Assembly (NCBI GenBank): GCA_951394405.1
Contig: OX596346.1
Location: 1,426,001 to 1,490,000 of the forward strand
From: Coprinellus micaceus
Lineage: Eukaryota; Basidiomycota; Agaricomycetes; Agaricales; Psathyrellaceae
Direction: 5' to 3'
Length of the DNA: 64,000 bases
Positions 47,917-58,071 of the stretch are shown piece after piece; within the stretch, counting starts at the first letter, position 1, and the number at the start of each line of letters is the position of its first letter. The notes under the pieces were generated by a model. That model did not search any database. It was not told the origin of the DNA and worked only from the letters and a program-made list of their open reading frames with translations. Position numbers and translations under genes: made by a program.

Positions 47917-48930
47917 TTAGTCGACAGCAATGGGCCCGGTGTACGCGTGAATGGTGTGGTCGGCGCATCCAGCAGGGGTCTGGTACGAGTACGCTCCGAG
48001 GTTGATGAATAAGTCCTTGTTGCCCTGTCCATCGGGGCACACCAACCAAGCCTGAAACAAAACCACATCAGTACAACCTCAAGAACCCTCGAAAAGCTGG
48101 AGAACGTACGTTCGCCTGCGGCCTCGTCACGCTGGAGTCGCTCCATTCGAGCGTATCTCCACTCCACCTGAAAGTGCCGGAGGTTGAAGGGGTAGTGTCC
48201 CAATACACCCTGAGCCTCTTGCCGTCGGAGAGGGGGGTCTTATCGACCTTAGCGTAGAGAGCGGTCTGCTGGCCGGACACACCCTGGACGAGCTGGCCGC
48301 CCGTGACCTTGAAAAGCGCGGCCTTCGTGTATTCACCGAGAACAGCGTCACCGGGCGTGCCCCAAGTCTCGGACATGAGGTACTTGTGGAAGTTGGGTGA
48401 GGTCTATCGTGGGGGAGGAAGAGGAAGAGGTTGGCTTTATAACCTAAAAGAACAACACGAGTTCTACTCACCACAGCCCGAACGAAGGAGTATCCATCAA
48501 TGAGGGTCGGAACGGCCGTCGGGGCTTGTGGTGCGGGGAATGTTCCTGTAGCAGTGGTTGTCGTAGGTGTTGGGGTCGTAGGTGTGGGCGCGGGAGTGGT
48601 AACGGTGGTGGTGGGGACCGGAGCGTTCCCAGGAATGCATTGCGAGTAGTATGTATTTGTAGGCTAGCATGTTGTAAATCAGTTTATCGTCCGAAAGCAG
48701 CCGTACAGCGCTAAGAGACTAGCCTGGCATGTGTAACCTGACACACAAGTCGTCGGTCCACTCCAACCTTGGCCCCCACACTGACATGACAGTTAGCTTC
48801 CAACATCTCGCAGCTTGTTTCGAAAAACGGCTCGACGTACCTGGCCGTAGGCTGGCGCGGCGCTCTGGGCGTTGACGCTACTCGCGACCAACGCACAAGC
48901 AACAGCAGCGATTGCAAGGGACTTGGCCAT
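47917..48930 (-). CDS. Secreted CBM1 (cellulose-binding) protein with unknown C-terminal domain
   Basis: Extracellular protein that binds crystalline cellulose. The ATG at 48930 encodes a signal peptide (MAKSLAIAAVACALVASSVN-AQ) and AAPAYGQ. The next exon completes a fungal CBM1: QCGGQGWSGPTTCVSGYTCQ then NTYYSQC, with the aromatic platform and four cysteines. A Thr/Pro linker (VPTTTVTTPAPTPTTP) leads to a domain found in other mushroom CBM1 proteins but of unknown activity: YSFVRAV, NFHKYLMSETWGTPGDAVLG, RVYWDTTPSTSGTFRWSGDT, AWLVCPDGQGNKDLFINLGA and GCADHTIHAYTGPIAVD. TATAAAG on the minus strand at 48995-49001 is 65 bp before the ATG. It probably has a role in plant cell wall attack. No catalytic residues can be named. 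Confidence 0.86.
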
Positions 48931-49301
48931 CGCGTTGTGAGAGGAAGAACAGTTCTACCTTGGTGAGAAACGACGGTATACTTCTCCAGTAACTCTTTAT
49001 ACGCTCCAGACACCATGATCCTCGTCGTGAGAAGCGCTGAGAGGGCTCGTCGCGCCGAGCAAATGCCATTTTCTCGGAAGTTGCGCCAAAGGCATCTTCT
49101 GCGGGGCGGGTGTTTATCGGAAGTCAGAAGCGCCCATGCCTGCGTCGGCTGGCTGATCGACTTCTCAGGGTGAGTCTGGGTGCAGTTCAACAGGGAGGGT
49201 TCTATTTATATCGCAACTGGAAACAATATCGGTGCTACACCAGCTATTAAAACGAGCGTCAGTTGAGCGATCAACTAGAGTGGGATGTACATACATGACA
49301 A

Positions 49302-49993
49302 TCAACGCAGAGCGTCCCGCATATTCCAAACAAGTAGCCAATCCTCATCCCCAAGGTGTCTTTGAACTACTCGTCCCCCGTTCACAACGGCTTTCGGTAC
49401 TGGTACGTGTTGTGAAGGGTTAGCACTGAGAGGCGAAAGGCTGGGGGGACTTTTCATCGGACGTGCTGTGGAATGTGTGCCGACGGGGTGCAAATGTAAT
49501 TCTTCCGGCCAGGCAAGGTGGGTCATGCGAATGGGTGCTTGACGAAAGACCTCTTCCCAATGTGAGGACGTCATGGGGGATACCAACAACCACGGAATGA
49601 TTGAGGATGAGAGGAGCAAGACAGTCCCCGGGTACGCTGCCAGTGTATAGACTGCTTTGCTTTAAATGGCGAACTTTCCTAGTATGTGTTCGACTCACAG
49701 AGCAGGACATCACAAACGATGGACACAGCATTAGAAACACCGGCTTTTTTGAACTGAGTAGTGGTTGCCTGGTGAAGAATCCTGAATGCAGCGTCAGTGA
49801 CACATTTGAGTCGAGGGAAGGTGATACTCACCCAACGCTGATGACGGGGTAGAACGCACAAGAAGCACGAGGATGTAACGAGTTCAAAAGAGGTCAAGTT
49901 GCCGCGCAGACTTCGGAGGAGGGGGAACAAAGAGGTCGTCGTAGAGAGAACCTCTTCTCCCCAGGTATCGAGTGCCAACGTAATCGTGTCCAT
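49302..49993 (-). CDS. Protein of unknown function, two exons
   Basis: The ATG at 49993 gives MDTITLALDTWGEEVLSTTT, SLRGNLTSFELVTSSCFLCV and RHQRWVSITFPRLKCVTDAA in one long exon, then an intron at about 49692-49650 joins VCDVLLS to VYTLAAYPGTVLLLSSSIIP and SSHWEEVFRQAPIRMTHLAW. It ends LLVWNMRDALR before TGA at 49302, about 210 residues. The layout recalls fragments of F-box/LRR-type mushroom proteins (repeated WxSITFPRLK-like strings), but no F-box is seen. An ATG at 50074 (MTRRGSLRNTQHNQ) could be an upstream exon only if a 24-nt intron is allowed, which is too short. Existence is moderately supported; function unknown. Confidence 0.5.
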
Positions 49994-50285
49994 GGAATGG
50001 GAGGGGTCTGGCAGACGGACACATCATATACCTTGGTTGTGCTGTGTATTCCGCAGAGAGCCACGTCTGGTCATGCCAAAATCAGAGTCACCGCCAAAAG
50101 GCGACGTGGCAAGCTGCGGCGGAGTCAAAGGTGCTCAGCGGGAGCCTAGAATTGGATAGTTTTGGAGACTGGAGTGAGATGAAAATTAGGCAGGTAATAG
50201 GGTATACAGTGTGAAGAAACTTGAAGGAAACGCGAAACGACGGAACTAGAGAACACAGAGTCGCAGCAGGTTAATTGGAAGATGA

Positions 50286-51204
50286 TTAGGAAGTTCCTTC
50301 TCCGGCGAGAGAGACCTCCGGTCCGAGGTTATCGAGGTTAGAGGTCTCCTTCTCTTTGACAGTAGGCCCAGGTGGAGCTTTCAAAGTCAGTGTCACGTCG
50401 GTGGGAGGCAGTGGGTTTGCAGCGCCTGACGAAGATTGGAATATGCTGGACAGCGATAACAAGGACCCCAGGACGTAGTTCCGGGTGTCAGACAACCAAG
50501 CTGCGGCGCCTGCGATGCCGTCCCGGCGTACGAAAAGAACGAGGCGAAGCACTAGGTACACCGATACGATCGCTGCTGTGATAAAAGTTGTAGCAATCCC
50601 GATCCCAAAGAGGACTGAGAGCAGGATTGTTGCTGGGGGTAGAGTCAGTGATGGCGCTCACCAGGAGGCTGAGCAAGGACACACAGAGAGTGAGGAACGT
50701 CCCGACGGAGATTATCAATACGGATAGCAGTCCAACGACCAGGTATGTTGAGAGAGTGGCGCAGCAGATGGTGCTGCGAACGTTGATCTAAGTTCAAATG
50801 ACATTCAAAATCGAACCCAACCACTTACGCATAGGTGAGGAAGGGAACAAGGCCTAGCGTCAAGAAGACTAGAGCGAAGACCTTCATCACCGGCGGTATA
50901 CAATCAGCGACGAAGTACACCGTTGTCAGCGGCAGTGGAGTTGAACGTACCGTGAGGATAGGTTTCTGCTCAAAGGATGCTTCGGCGTACGCGAAAGCAG
51001 GGAGAATGTACGACTGAAAGACGTATTCGAATCTAGTATTACGGGTGAATCCGGGCTTCGCAATTCGGGCTTCTGGTCATGGGTACGTCGATGTTGAACT
51101 AACCTGTCGGACAGTTCTTGTACCGACGACGCGCTGGAGATGAAGTTCGTTGACAGCTCTTCTAGGCGCTGATACAACGACCGATCCTTGGATTCTGCGC
51201 CCAT
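50286..51204 (-). CDS. Multi-spanning membrane protein, promethin-like layout
   Basis: The ATG at 51204 starts MGAESKDRSLYQRLEELSTN, an amphipathic N-terminus, then across an intron FEYVFQSYILPAFAYAEASF. Following exons form a long hydrophobic block: VFALVFLTLGLVPFLTYA, TICCATLSTYLVVGLLSVLI, ISVGTFLTL, TILLSVLFGIGIATTFITAA and IVSVYLVLRLVLFVRRDG. A soluble tail follows (NYVLGSLLSLSSIFQSSSGA, acidic end) to TAA at 50286. About four membrane segments arranged as two hairpins with a short loop and a basic end resemble promethin/LDAF1-type seipin partners of lipid droplets, but this is a layout argument, not a sequence match. Exon borders inside the hydrophobic block are inferred from frame. Confidence 0.68.
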
Positions 51205-51700
51205 GATTTGGTGTTTTGAAGGCGCGGGCAAGAGCGTGATGATGGTACGGGAGAAAGGAAGAGTTCAAGTTCTCGCGGGCGCTAATTGCCTTCGCGTCAC
51301 GCTTAGATAATCCGACCCACGCCGCCTCCCACTCTCTCCCAACAACCACAGCGAACGAGCGGAAAAGAGGGTCGTATCCCTCAATATCCCTTTCAGACAA
51401 ATACAGTTGCGGCCCAAAGCGCTCGTCGGAACCGCAAAGACCCTTCGTGGTGATGCTTCACGGTGGGATATTGGCAAGTCAAGCTCGAGAAGTTCGCAAA
51501 GGTCGGGGGAATGAAAGCTCGGCTTCTTACTTCCAAGGAACCTGTCTACATTCAACGCTCAGCCTCAAGCCCTCCAGATGCCGACACATGGGCTGCTCCT
51601 AACTTTTTGGCATGTTTTGGCACGTTAGCCTAAAGCTCGTAGGTATAAATGTTTCAATGTGTCCCCCGATAATTCAACGGTATACCGCTCAGTTTCAAAC
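51205..51700. promoter_or_regulatory. Divergent promoter region with TATA box for the Y3-like gene
   Basis: About 0.5 kb. TATAAAT at 51644-51650 lies 51 bp before the ATG at 51701. A frame on the minus strand at 51265-51555 shows no family resemblance. Confidence 0.5.
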
Positions 51701-52394
51701 ATGGTCAGCTTCAAGGTCAGGCCTCCTTTCCCGTTTGCACCCAGTAGTCATTACTCAACATTTACTTGTTTGCAGTTTTTGACTTTTGTCTCTGCTTCGC
51801 TCCTCGTCGGGTCGGCCGTTGGTCAAACTATAACCTGCTACGCGTCCAGCGGTCACAAGTTTGACTGTACCAGGTTCATCGACTAGTTCTGCAACCACGC
51901 AACCAATAACAACGTGGGTCTCCTTTTAAACTCGAGCTATGTTGATGCACTCATCATTGCGAATCTGGGATACCAACAGTATGCACTCAACGATAGCATG
52001 TCCCGCTGCTTCAACGATGGAAACGGAGGAAAATGTACGTTTGTGGGCCATTTCGATTTGCGATCGCAATTCACCTTTTTACAAGGTGACCTGACTGTCT
52101 GGCTCAAGAATCCGAGTGCTGCCAGCCAGGTTCCCAGCAACGCTAATTGTAAGACTGCCCTCAAGACCGCAATGCAGACGTGCCCTTCCGTAAGTGGCCT
52201 CCACCTCTTCACCAACCTTCCTAATTGTTAATTGTGAAAACCAGGGAGGATTCGGGCAATTTGCTGGCGCTCCATTCCAGTTCACCATCGATCCCAACGG
52301 TGGCCAGTGCAGCGGGGACGTTGCCGGTGGAAGCCGCATTGCAAGTGCTGCCCGTGCTGCAACTGCCGCAGCTGCTGACCTCACCGCTGCCTAG
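51701..52394 (+). pseudogene. Y3-like secreted cysteine-rich protein gene with an in-frame TAG
   Basis: Five exons (51701-51715, 51776-51913, 51980-52034, 52086-52189, 52245-52394) sum to 462 nt in frame. The start MVSFK joins FLTFVSASLLVGSAVGQ, a clear signal peptide. The mature part begins TITCYASSGHKFDCTRFID, then a TAG stop at 51884-51886, then FCNHATNNN, YALNDSMSRCFNDGNGGKC, DLTVWLKNPSAASQV, NCKTALKTAMQTCPSGGFGQ and FTIDPNGGQCSGDV. The spacing of cysteines and the terminal FGQF...QCSG pattern resemble the glycan-binding Y3 family of mushrooms, known for binding GalNAc-containing glycans. All splice sites and the TATA box are intact, so a single nonsense change is the only visible lesion. 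Could also be a strain allele or base-call error. Confidence 0.7.
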
Positions 52395-53315
52395 CCTTCC
52401 ATCCTAAATGCTCCATCGAGAACCCTGAGTCTTTTTGTCCGTAGTGATGTACAGTAGTGGCTTTCCAATTGGTGGATGTGCTGTGTTTACTATGGACGAA
52501 ATCATATCACACTGCTATACCCCTGGGATTGCGATTAGTTCATGGGCGCCTATATTGAAAGTTGGTCTCCTTTCCCGCCCACTACAAGGCTACGACCGGT
52601 TAAACCCGCTCACTGGTGTTGGTGCCACTTGGTGGGCGTCAAGGACGCGACGGGCGCTAAACCCCGAAATGATGTGCTTAGTCACCGGCGTTGTTGCCCA
52701 ATCTTGCCCAATACGCCTCACTCTCACACGAGTGAGTCACACACACCCCTTGATCTCCTGGTGGGCCCCTTGTTTCCTGGACATCACGTACTGCGACGTC
52801 GAAGACTCGAACAGCGATAACTCTCGACAATAAGACGGTCACTGGGGTCTATTGTCTTTCGTGAAATGTGTCCGGTCTTCCATTTGCCCGGGACTGTTTA
52901 CGATGCTGTCGGGCGAAGAGGGACGACATGCGCTTCCTACGGGCTTGCAACTGTCTCGCGTATCCTAGGCTCCTCGAAGACGTCTTGTGTAACTATCCTG
53001 CATGGCCATGGTCGTCTCCAGCTCGAGGCGTACGACCCACTCGGACCTTACTCTGGTGTTGTCAAGTAGTAACCGCCGGTGCTGAAACAAAAAGCTCACT
53101 GAACCGTCGTCGTATCATTTACAGCATCTCCTTCGTCCCACCCACCGTATAAAATCTTGAAATCATGGTTCATCTATCGGTAGGCTTGGTCTTTCTTTCT
53201 TTTTTCCGGGTGGGCTCTTTCCTCTACTGGATTGGCGAATTTGGTCAGCTAACTCACGTTACCAGTCCTTTCCTTTCAATCCTTTGCCCCACCAAGTCCA
53301 ACTTATCTCCTCTTC
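52395..53315. other. Intergenic, no gene recognised
   Basis: About 0.9 kb. Frames at 52435-52833 and 52866-53069 lack resemblance to known families. At 53165 ATGGTTCATCTATCG is followed by GTAGGC, reminiscent of the short first exon of the Y3-like gene, but no downstream exon was found. Confidence 0.45.
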
Positions 53316-54896
53316 ATGGACCTTTGGAGCTCCCCCGACCCCAACCTTCACCAGCAATGCTACGACCCCTTTGTGAACGAGCTTTTTGCTCTCCGTGACG
53401 GCTTTGGCTCCTCCGGGCGTTACGCGCCATCGACCAATAACTCATACTTCTTCCCACCTACCGTTGAGGCCCCGAGGAAGAAGGGGCAACGGCGCAACAC
53501 CATCATTAATACGCCAGACGGCACACAGCGCAGGCCCATCACGCGCGTTCCCGCAGAAGTTTGGGCGGATATTCTCAGACGGTGCATCCCATCCAGGGAG
53601 GAGAACGACAGCATTCCTACATTATCTTCTCGCAAGGCCCCGATGCAGCTCACTGCGATTACCAAAGGACTGCGACACATCGCCCTAGCTATGCCGGAGC
53701 TGTGGACGTCGATAAGCCTCGTCCCGAATCGTGATCACGAGCTCCCTTGCCCAGAGACACTGGAATACTGGCTTCGACTTTCTCAAAATTGGCCTCTCAC
53801 TATCTCCGTGGCGAGAAGCAAATACCGAGGTTCCGGAGATGATCTGGAGTATCTCTTCTGGAAGCTGGCGAAGTGGAGCAGCAAACGCTGGGAACACCTC
53901 TATGTCAACCCCGCCGGCATCCACGGCGAGAACGGTCGGTGGAGGCGATATGCCTTCCCGTGTTTGAAGTCTGTCACCATCCAAGGCGGGATCCAGCCCT
54001 CGAGGTTGCCAGAGTGCTTCAAGAGCTTGGTCAAGACCTCTGAATCACTCAAAGCATTAGCCTGGACCGACGTTGAACCCCTGGAGTTCGAACGTAGGTC
54101 AGAATTCCTGCTCAACATCTCCCTCCCCGTTTCGAGACTTCAATCCTTGAAGCTGTCCAATCCACTATGGCCCTCGGACGCCCTGCACATACTCAAGGAC
54201 GCGCCGATGCTGCAGTACCTCGAGCTCACCGCCCTCAAAGGCATTCGCTATACCGCTGTCATCATGGGTACCTACCCTACGCAGCCTATCCAACTTCTTC
54301 ACCTTCGCTCGCTCAGTGTCAATGCCCTCAAATTTGAGGAGGAGCGCGGCCAAACCGTTCGGACCTCCATGGACGATTTCCTACCCTACATCTTCACACC
54401 CAACCTTCAGTCGTTCTCTATCGGCTACAACGATGACCAGCGCAGCCCCTTCGCTGCTTTACAAGCCTTCTTCACCACAACCCGATGCCGGCTCACTTCT
54501 CTCACATTTTCCTATACGCCCCTCTCCTCGAAAGAGCTCCATTGGATTCTAGCGCACTTCACGTCTGTGGGGACCCTCAGGGCTCTGACAGTCAAGGCAA
54601 CTCCCCAGGTCGCAAGCCCCCTCTCCAACCAACTCATCTCTTGGATGCTTCCTTCGCCCCAGTGTCTCGTCCCCACCCTCCGGCATTTCTCACTCAACGT
54701 CTCAGCGCTCAACGCCTCTTCGCCCGGAGCCGTAATGAATATGCTCAAGCAGCGGTGCAAGGTTAGGCCTCGGTCCTTGCGCTCGGTTCACTTCGAGGAC
54801 CTGCGCAAGGTCGAGTCCCGCGCTTCAACACCTAACGAAATAATCTATATCCGCGAGTTCGCACCAAGGTACAGGTTGATTACCACCAGTAACTGA
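53316..54896 (+). CDS. F-box/LRR-type protein, single exon
   Basis: 526 residues from the ATG at 53316. After a disordered N-terminus (residues 1-70, with APRKKGQRRNTI), the F-box starts at ITRVPAEVWADILRRCIPSR, followed by LTAITKGLRHIALAMPELWT and SISLVPNRD, the usual arrangement in agaricomycete F-box proteins. Leucine-rich repeat-like segments fill the rest: FPCLKSVTIQGGIQPSRLPE, VSRLQSLKLSNPLWPSDALH, APMLQYLELTALKGI, LHLRSLSVNALKFEEERG, FTPNLQSFSIGY and VPTLRHFSLNVSALN. Predicted substrate adaptor of an SCF ubiquitin ligase, with an unknown target. An uninterrupted 1.58-kb frame is strong evidence for a gene; mushrooms carry hundreds of such copies. Confidence 0.85.
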   Translation: MDLWSSPDPNLHQQCYDPFVNELFALRDGFGSSGRYAPSTNNSYFFPPTVEAPRKKGQRRNTIINTPDGTQRRPITRVPAEVWADILRRCIPSREENDSIPTLSSRKAPMQLTAITKGLRHIALAMPELWTSISLVPNRDHELPCPETLEYWLRLSQNWPLTISVARSKYRGSGDDLEYLFWKLAKWSSKRWEHLYVNPAGIHGENGRWRRYAFPCLKSVTIQGGIQPSRLPECFKSLVKTSESLKALAWTDVEPLEFERRSEFLLNISLPVSRLQSLKLSNPLWPSDALHILKDAPMLQYLELTALKGIRYTAVIMGTYPTQPIQLLHLRSLSVNALKFEEERGQTVRTSMDDFLPYIFTPNLQSFSIGYNDDQRSPFAALQAFFTTTRCRLTSLTFSYTPLSSKELHWILAHFTSVGTLRALTVKATPQVASPLSNQLISWMLPSPQCLVPTLRHFSLNVSALNASSPGAVMNMLKQRCKVRPRSLRSVHFEDLRKVESRASTPNEIIYIREFAPRYRLITTSN

Positions 54897-55713
54897 ACGA
54901 CTTGCACGCATCCTTTCTTTCTTTCTTCAACGGACATATGGCTCTCATGGACCCCACGATTAAGTTATTGCGTCCCCCCGTTCATATCCCAGTGTCTACT
55001 TGCCTGTGCCTATATTACCAATCCCATACGTCTTTCGGTGGACTCGACCCTCTCGGACTCCTCAGAAACTGTATTTCTAGTTACGATTGCTTGACTCTAT
55101 CCTGTATTTTATGATGAATATATGTATCCCTATGCGAGCCGATGTGATTCCTGCGTCCAACTGCAACAGTACTGGGTGGTGACGATGAGGGGCAGATTGG
55201 CCACGCCAATCCAGATCCCCTGCCACATATACCTTTTGCTCGTTTGCTTTGACCACGTCGCCTGGGAAAATGGTGCGTATTCCGGGGCCCCGAGTAATGG
55301 ATGGGTTGAATTTTCCGCCATGCATACCGCTGGAATCAATCTGAACCAGTTCGCTGGCGGTGACCGGTGACTGTTAGGCAGACAGCATATCGCGTAAGAA
55401 GCGGCCAAGGTTACTCAAAGAGCTTGAAGGTTCTTGAAGGGCAAGCCTAATAGTTTCTCGAGGGAACAAGGGTGGATTAGTAGATTCAGGAATGGCCAGA
55501 AAGGAATGGAGAGACCGCGGTTGCGGAACCAGGGAAGTTCTTCCGCCCACGCCAACTCAAGCGCCGGCGCAGATGTCCGCAACGGCCATGAAGGGCTTTT
55601 GCCCCATCAGGAACGCCACATCCAAGACCTCGTTTACCGCCCATTCTGCACCTTAACCTCTCCGTCAAGCTTCTTTGTGACGACGACACCGGACGCGCTG
55701 CCACCTCAGCGCC
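54897..55713. other. Intergenic, no gene recognised
   Basis: About 0.8 kb. A minus-strand frame at 55325-55077 contains the protein-like string FNPSITRGPGIRTIFPGDVV and AGDLDWRG, but it has no matching flanking exons and could be a relic. Confidence 0.4.
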
Positions 55714-58071
55714 ATGCGGGCTAGGAGAGCTCTCCGATGCTTCACTCTTAACCACCTCCTGCTCGTCCTCTTCTTCATTTGCCTCTTCGTGTTTTGGAGA
55801 AATGGGTTCCGTCAGCGACATCCGGAGGACCTTGAAGAGGAGGACAGGAGGGAGGGGCAGAAACCTTGGACGAGGGGGATGAATAGGTGGTCCACTGGCA
55901 GCACCCGCGTCCAGGAATATGCACGGCGGCAAAAACCCATCGAACATCCTATACCCAAGTTGATGGAAGAGGCAGAGAAGAAGTTTAGTGCCAAGCTGGC
56001 GCGCCAAAGTAAGACGCTAGAGGATGCCGTCAAGGAGTATCGGCGGCGGTACAAAATGGAACCTCCCGACGGATTTGACGAGTGGTGGAATTTTACCCAG
56101 GAATACAAGTTCAAGATGGTGGACGAATTCGATATTCTAATGGAGGACATGGCACCCTTCTACGCATTGCCTGGATTGGAGGTACGGAGGAGGGTTTGGC
56201 AGGTAAGTAGATCGTCCCCTTGTGCCAGAGCGCCTATCGGCACACGAGCCCATGAGCCTCTATCTCATAGCCCCTGAATCTTCGCTCTATGGATGAACTG
56301 ATCATAGTCTGCAGGTTGGTCAATTGCCCTCAATAGACCTGGTACGCATCAAGGACGGGGTCATCACAGTGCAGAATATGAAAAAGGGATTCAAAGATTC
56401 AGAGACAAGTGCTCGCGCTCGTGGATTCCGCTCAATGATGGGCAAATTCGCCAAATATGTGCGTCTCAAGTCTATTGGTCGCCCTTTTCTCATACTGAAG
56501 ATACACGTAGCTCCCTGACATGGACTTCCCAATCAACGCGAAAGCAGAGGGACGTGTTCTAATACCATGGGATCACCAGCAATACCCCAACTTAACACGA
56601 CAAGATTCCTCAGGTGCGCACCATTCATAGGTTTCGAGCTTCCTGTTAAACTGAACAACTTCTCAGGTGGAGTCGACGACATGCTGGGCGGTCCATTCAA
56701 CCCGGACTGGGGAGCAGACGGGAATATCTGGGAAGCTTGGCGACGGACATGCCATCCAAATACCACCTCACGCCGACTCTATTCCTCCTTGCGAAGTCCC
56801 TTTATATTGAGCTCGAAAAACTACCTGAACGGCGGTTCATCCCCAGCCGCTGGAGACGACTTCGAATTTGCGAAGGACACTGCAGCAGATTTCGACTTCT
56901 GCCAGCATCCTCACGAGCACTACACACAGGGCCACTTCTTCACGGACTGGAGATCGATACCCGTGCTATACCCCGTCTTCAGTCCAGCGCGTGCGAAGGG
57001 ATTCATGGACGTGCGGATACCCAGCCATTACTACTACGGAAGTACCAAGGGATACACGTACGGATGGGACTTCGATAAGAAGGTCCTTACACCTGTGGAT
57101 AAGATGGAGAAGCCATGGGAGGAGAAGATTGACAAGATCTTTTGGAGAGGAGCAACTACTGGAGGTGGAAGTCATCCACCTGGGTTCTCGCCTCAATACC
57201 ACCGACACAGGTTCGTGTCTATTCCCCCCCTGTTTTCAAGATTCCCGCGTGCTGACGATGGCGTTCGGATAGGTATTTGCGCATGACGTCCGACAGGTCA
57301 AATAAAACGAGGGTCGTTACGTTCAACGCTCCCAACACAACCCACTGGCAGTCGGTCGAGGTGCCAATCTCAACCTTGAACGACGAAATCATGGATGCAG
57401 CCTTCGTCAAAGTTTCAGGGTTGTACCCTGGAGGCCTAACAGCGCTCATGAAACAGCACCGGTTCTCCGAGCCGGTCCCACTAGGGAAGCACTGGTCCTA
57501 CAAGTACCTCGTCGATCTCGATGGTATGAGCTATAGCGGGCGGTTTATGTCCTTCCTGGCTAGCGACAGTGTGCCAATCAAGGCTACGGTGTACACAGAG
57601 TTCTTTTCTGATTGGGTCCAGCCATGGTGAGTGCTTTAGCTTCTCTTCGTTGATCCAGGCCCCCATCTTCCTCCCCTGCTCACCTGGTCCCGCGGTTCTA
57701 GGTTGCACTTCGTTCCTCTTTCACCGAGTTACAAGGAGATCTATAATATATTTACCTACTTCAACGGTCCGACGCAGAGTATGCTAGAAGCTGTTAACTC
57801 GACGCTAGCATCACTACCACCAGAAGAGCGCAAGTCGCCTGAAGACGAGAGGCTACGAAGGATCGCGACGGCAGGAAAGGAGTGGAAGAAGACGATGGGA
57901 AGGACGTTGGATATGGAAGGTTCGTTCCCTCCCTTCGATGACGCTTCCAACCCATATTTACCGAACCAATCGCTCCCTCCCTCAGTGTATGTATATCGGT
58001 TATGCTTGGAATGGGCTCGGTTGTGGGCGGATGACCGGGATGCTATGAACTACGTGCCACCCAAAACCTAG
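55714..58071 (+). CDS. Glycosyltransferase family 90 (CAP10-type) protein
   Basis: Type II Golgi membrane enzyme; characterised fungal members include beta-1,2-xylosyltransferases (Cryptococcus Cxt1/Cap10 group). The ATG at 55714 gives a short cytosolic start (MRARRALRCFT) and a membrane anchor LLLVLFFICLFVFW, followed by a charged stem with coiled coil. The catalytic part contains GGVDDMLGGPFNPDWG, HPHEHYTQGHFFTDW, KIDKIFWRGATTGGG, KYLVDLDGMSYSGRFMSFLA, SVPIKATVYTEFFSDWVQPW and LHFVPLSPSYKEIYNIFTYF: the GT90 core with the WRG and DLDG...SGRF...KATV..EFF patterns. The C-terminus ends DAMNYVPPKT. About six exons. The exact sugar donor cannot be read from sequence; UDP-xylose is the default for the fungal group. 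Confidence 0.88.

Noticed and set aside
49994..50074. Upstream exon MTRRGSLRNTQHNQ for the gene at 49302-49993
   Set aside because: Joining it needs a 24-nt intron, well below the 45-65 nt usual here.
51884..51886. TAG in the Y3-like gene as recoded codon or short intron
   Set aside because: The only GT-AG pair around it spans 13 nt, too short for splicing, and nothing supports recoding in fungi; nonsense change or sequence error is simpler.
55077..55408. Minus-strand frames with FNPSITRGPGIRTIFPGDVV
   Set aside because: Protein-like over about 40 residues but without start context, partner exons or recognised family; kept only as a note.
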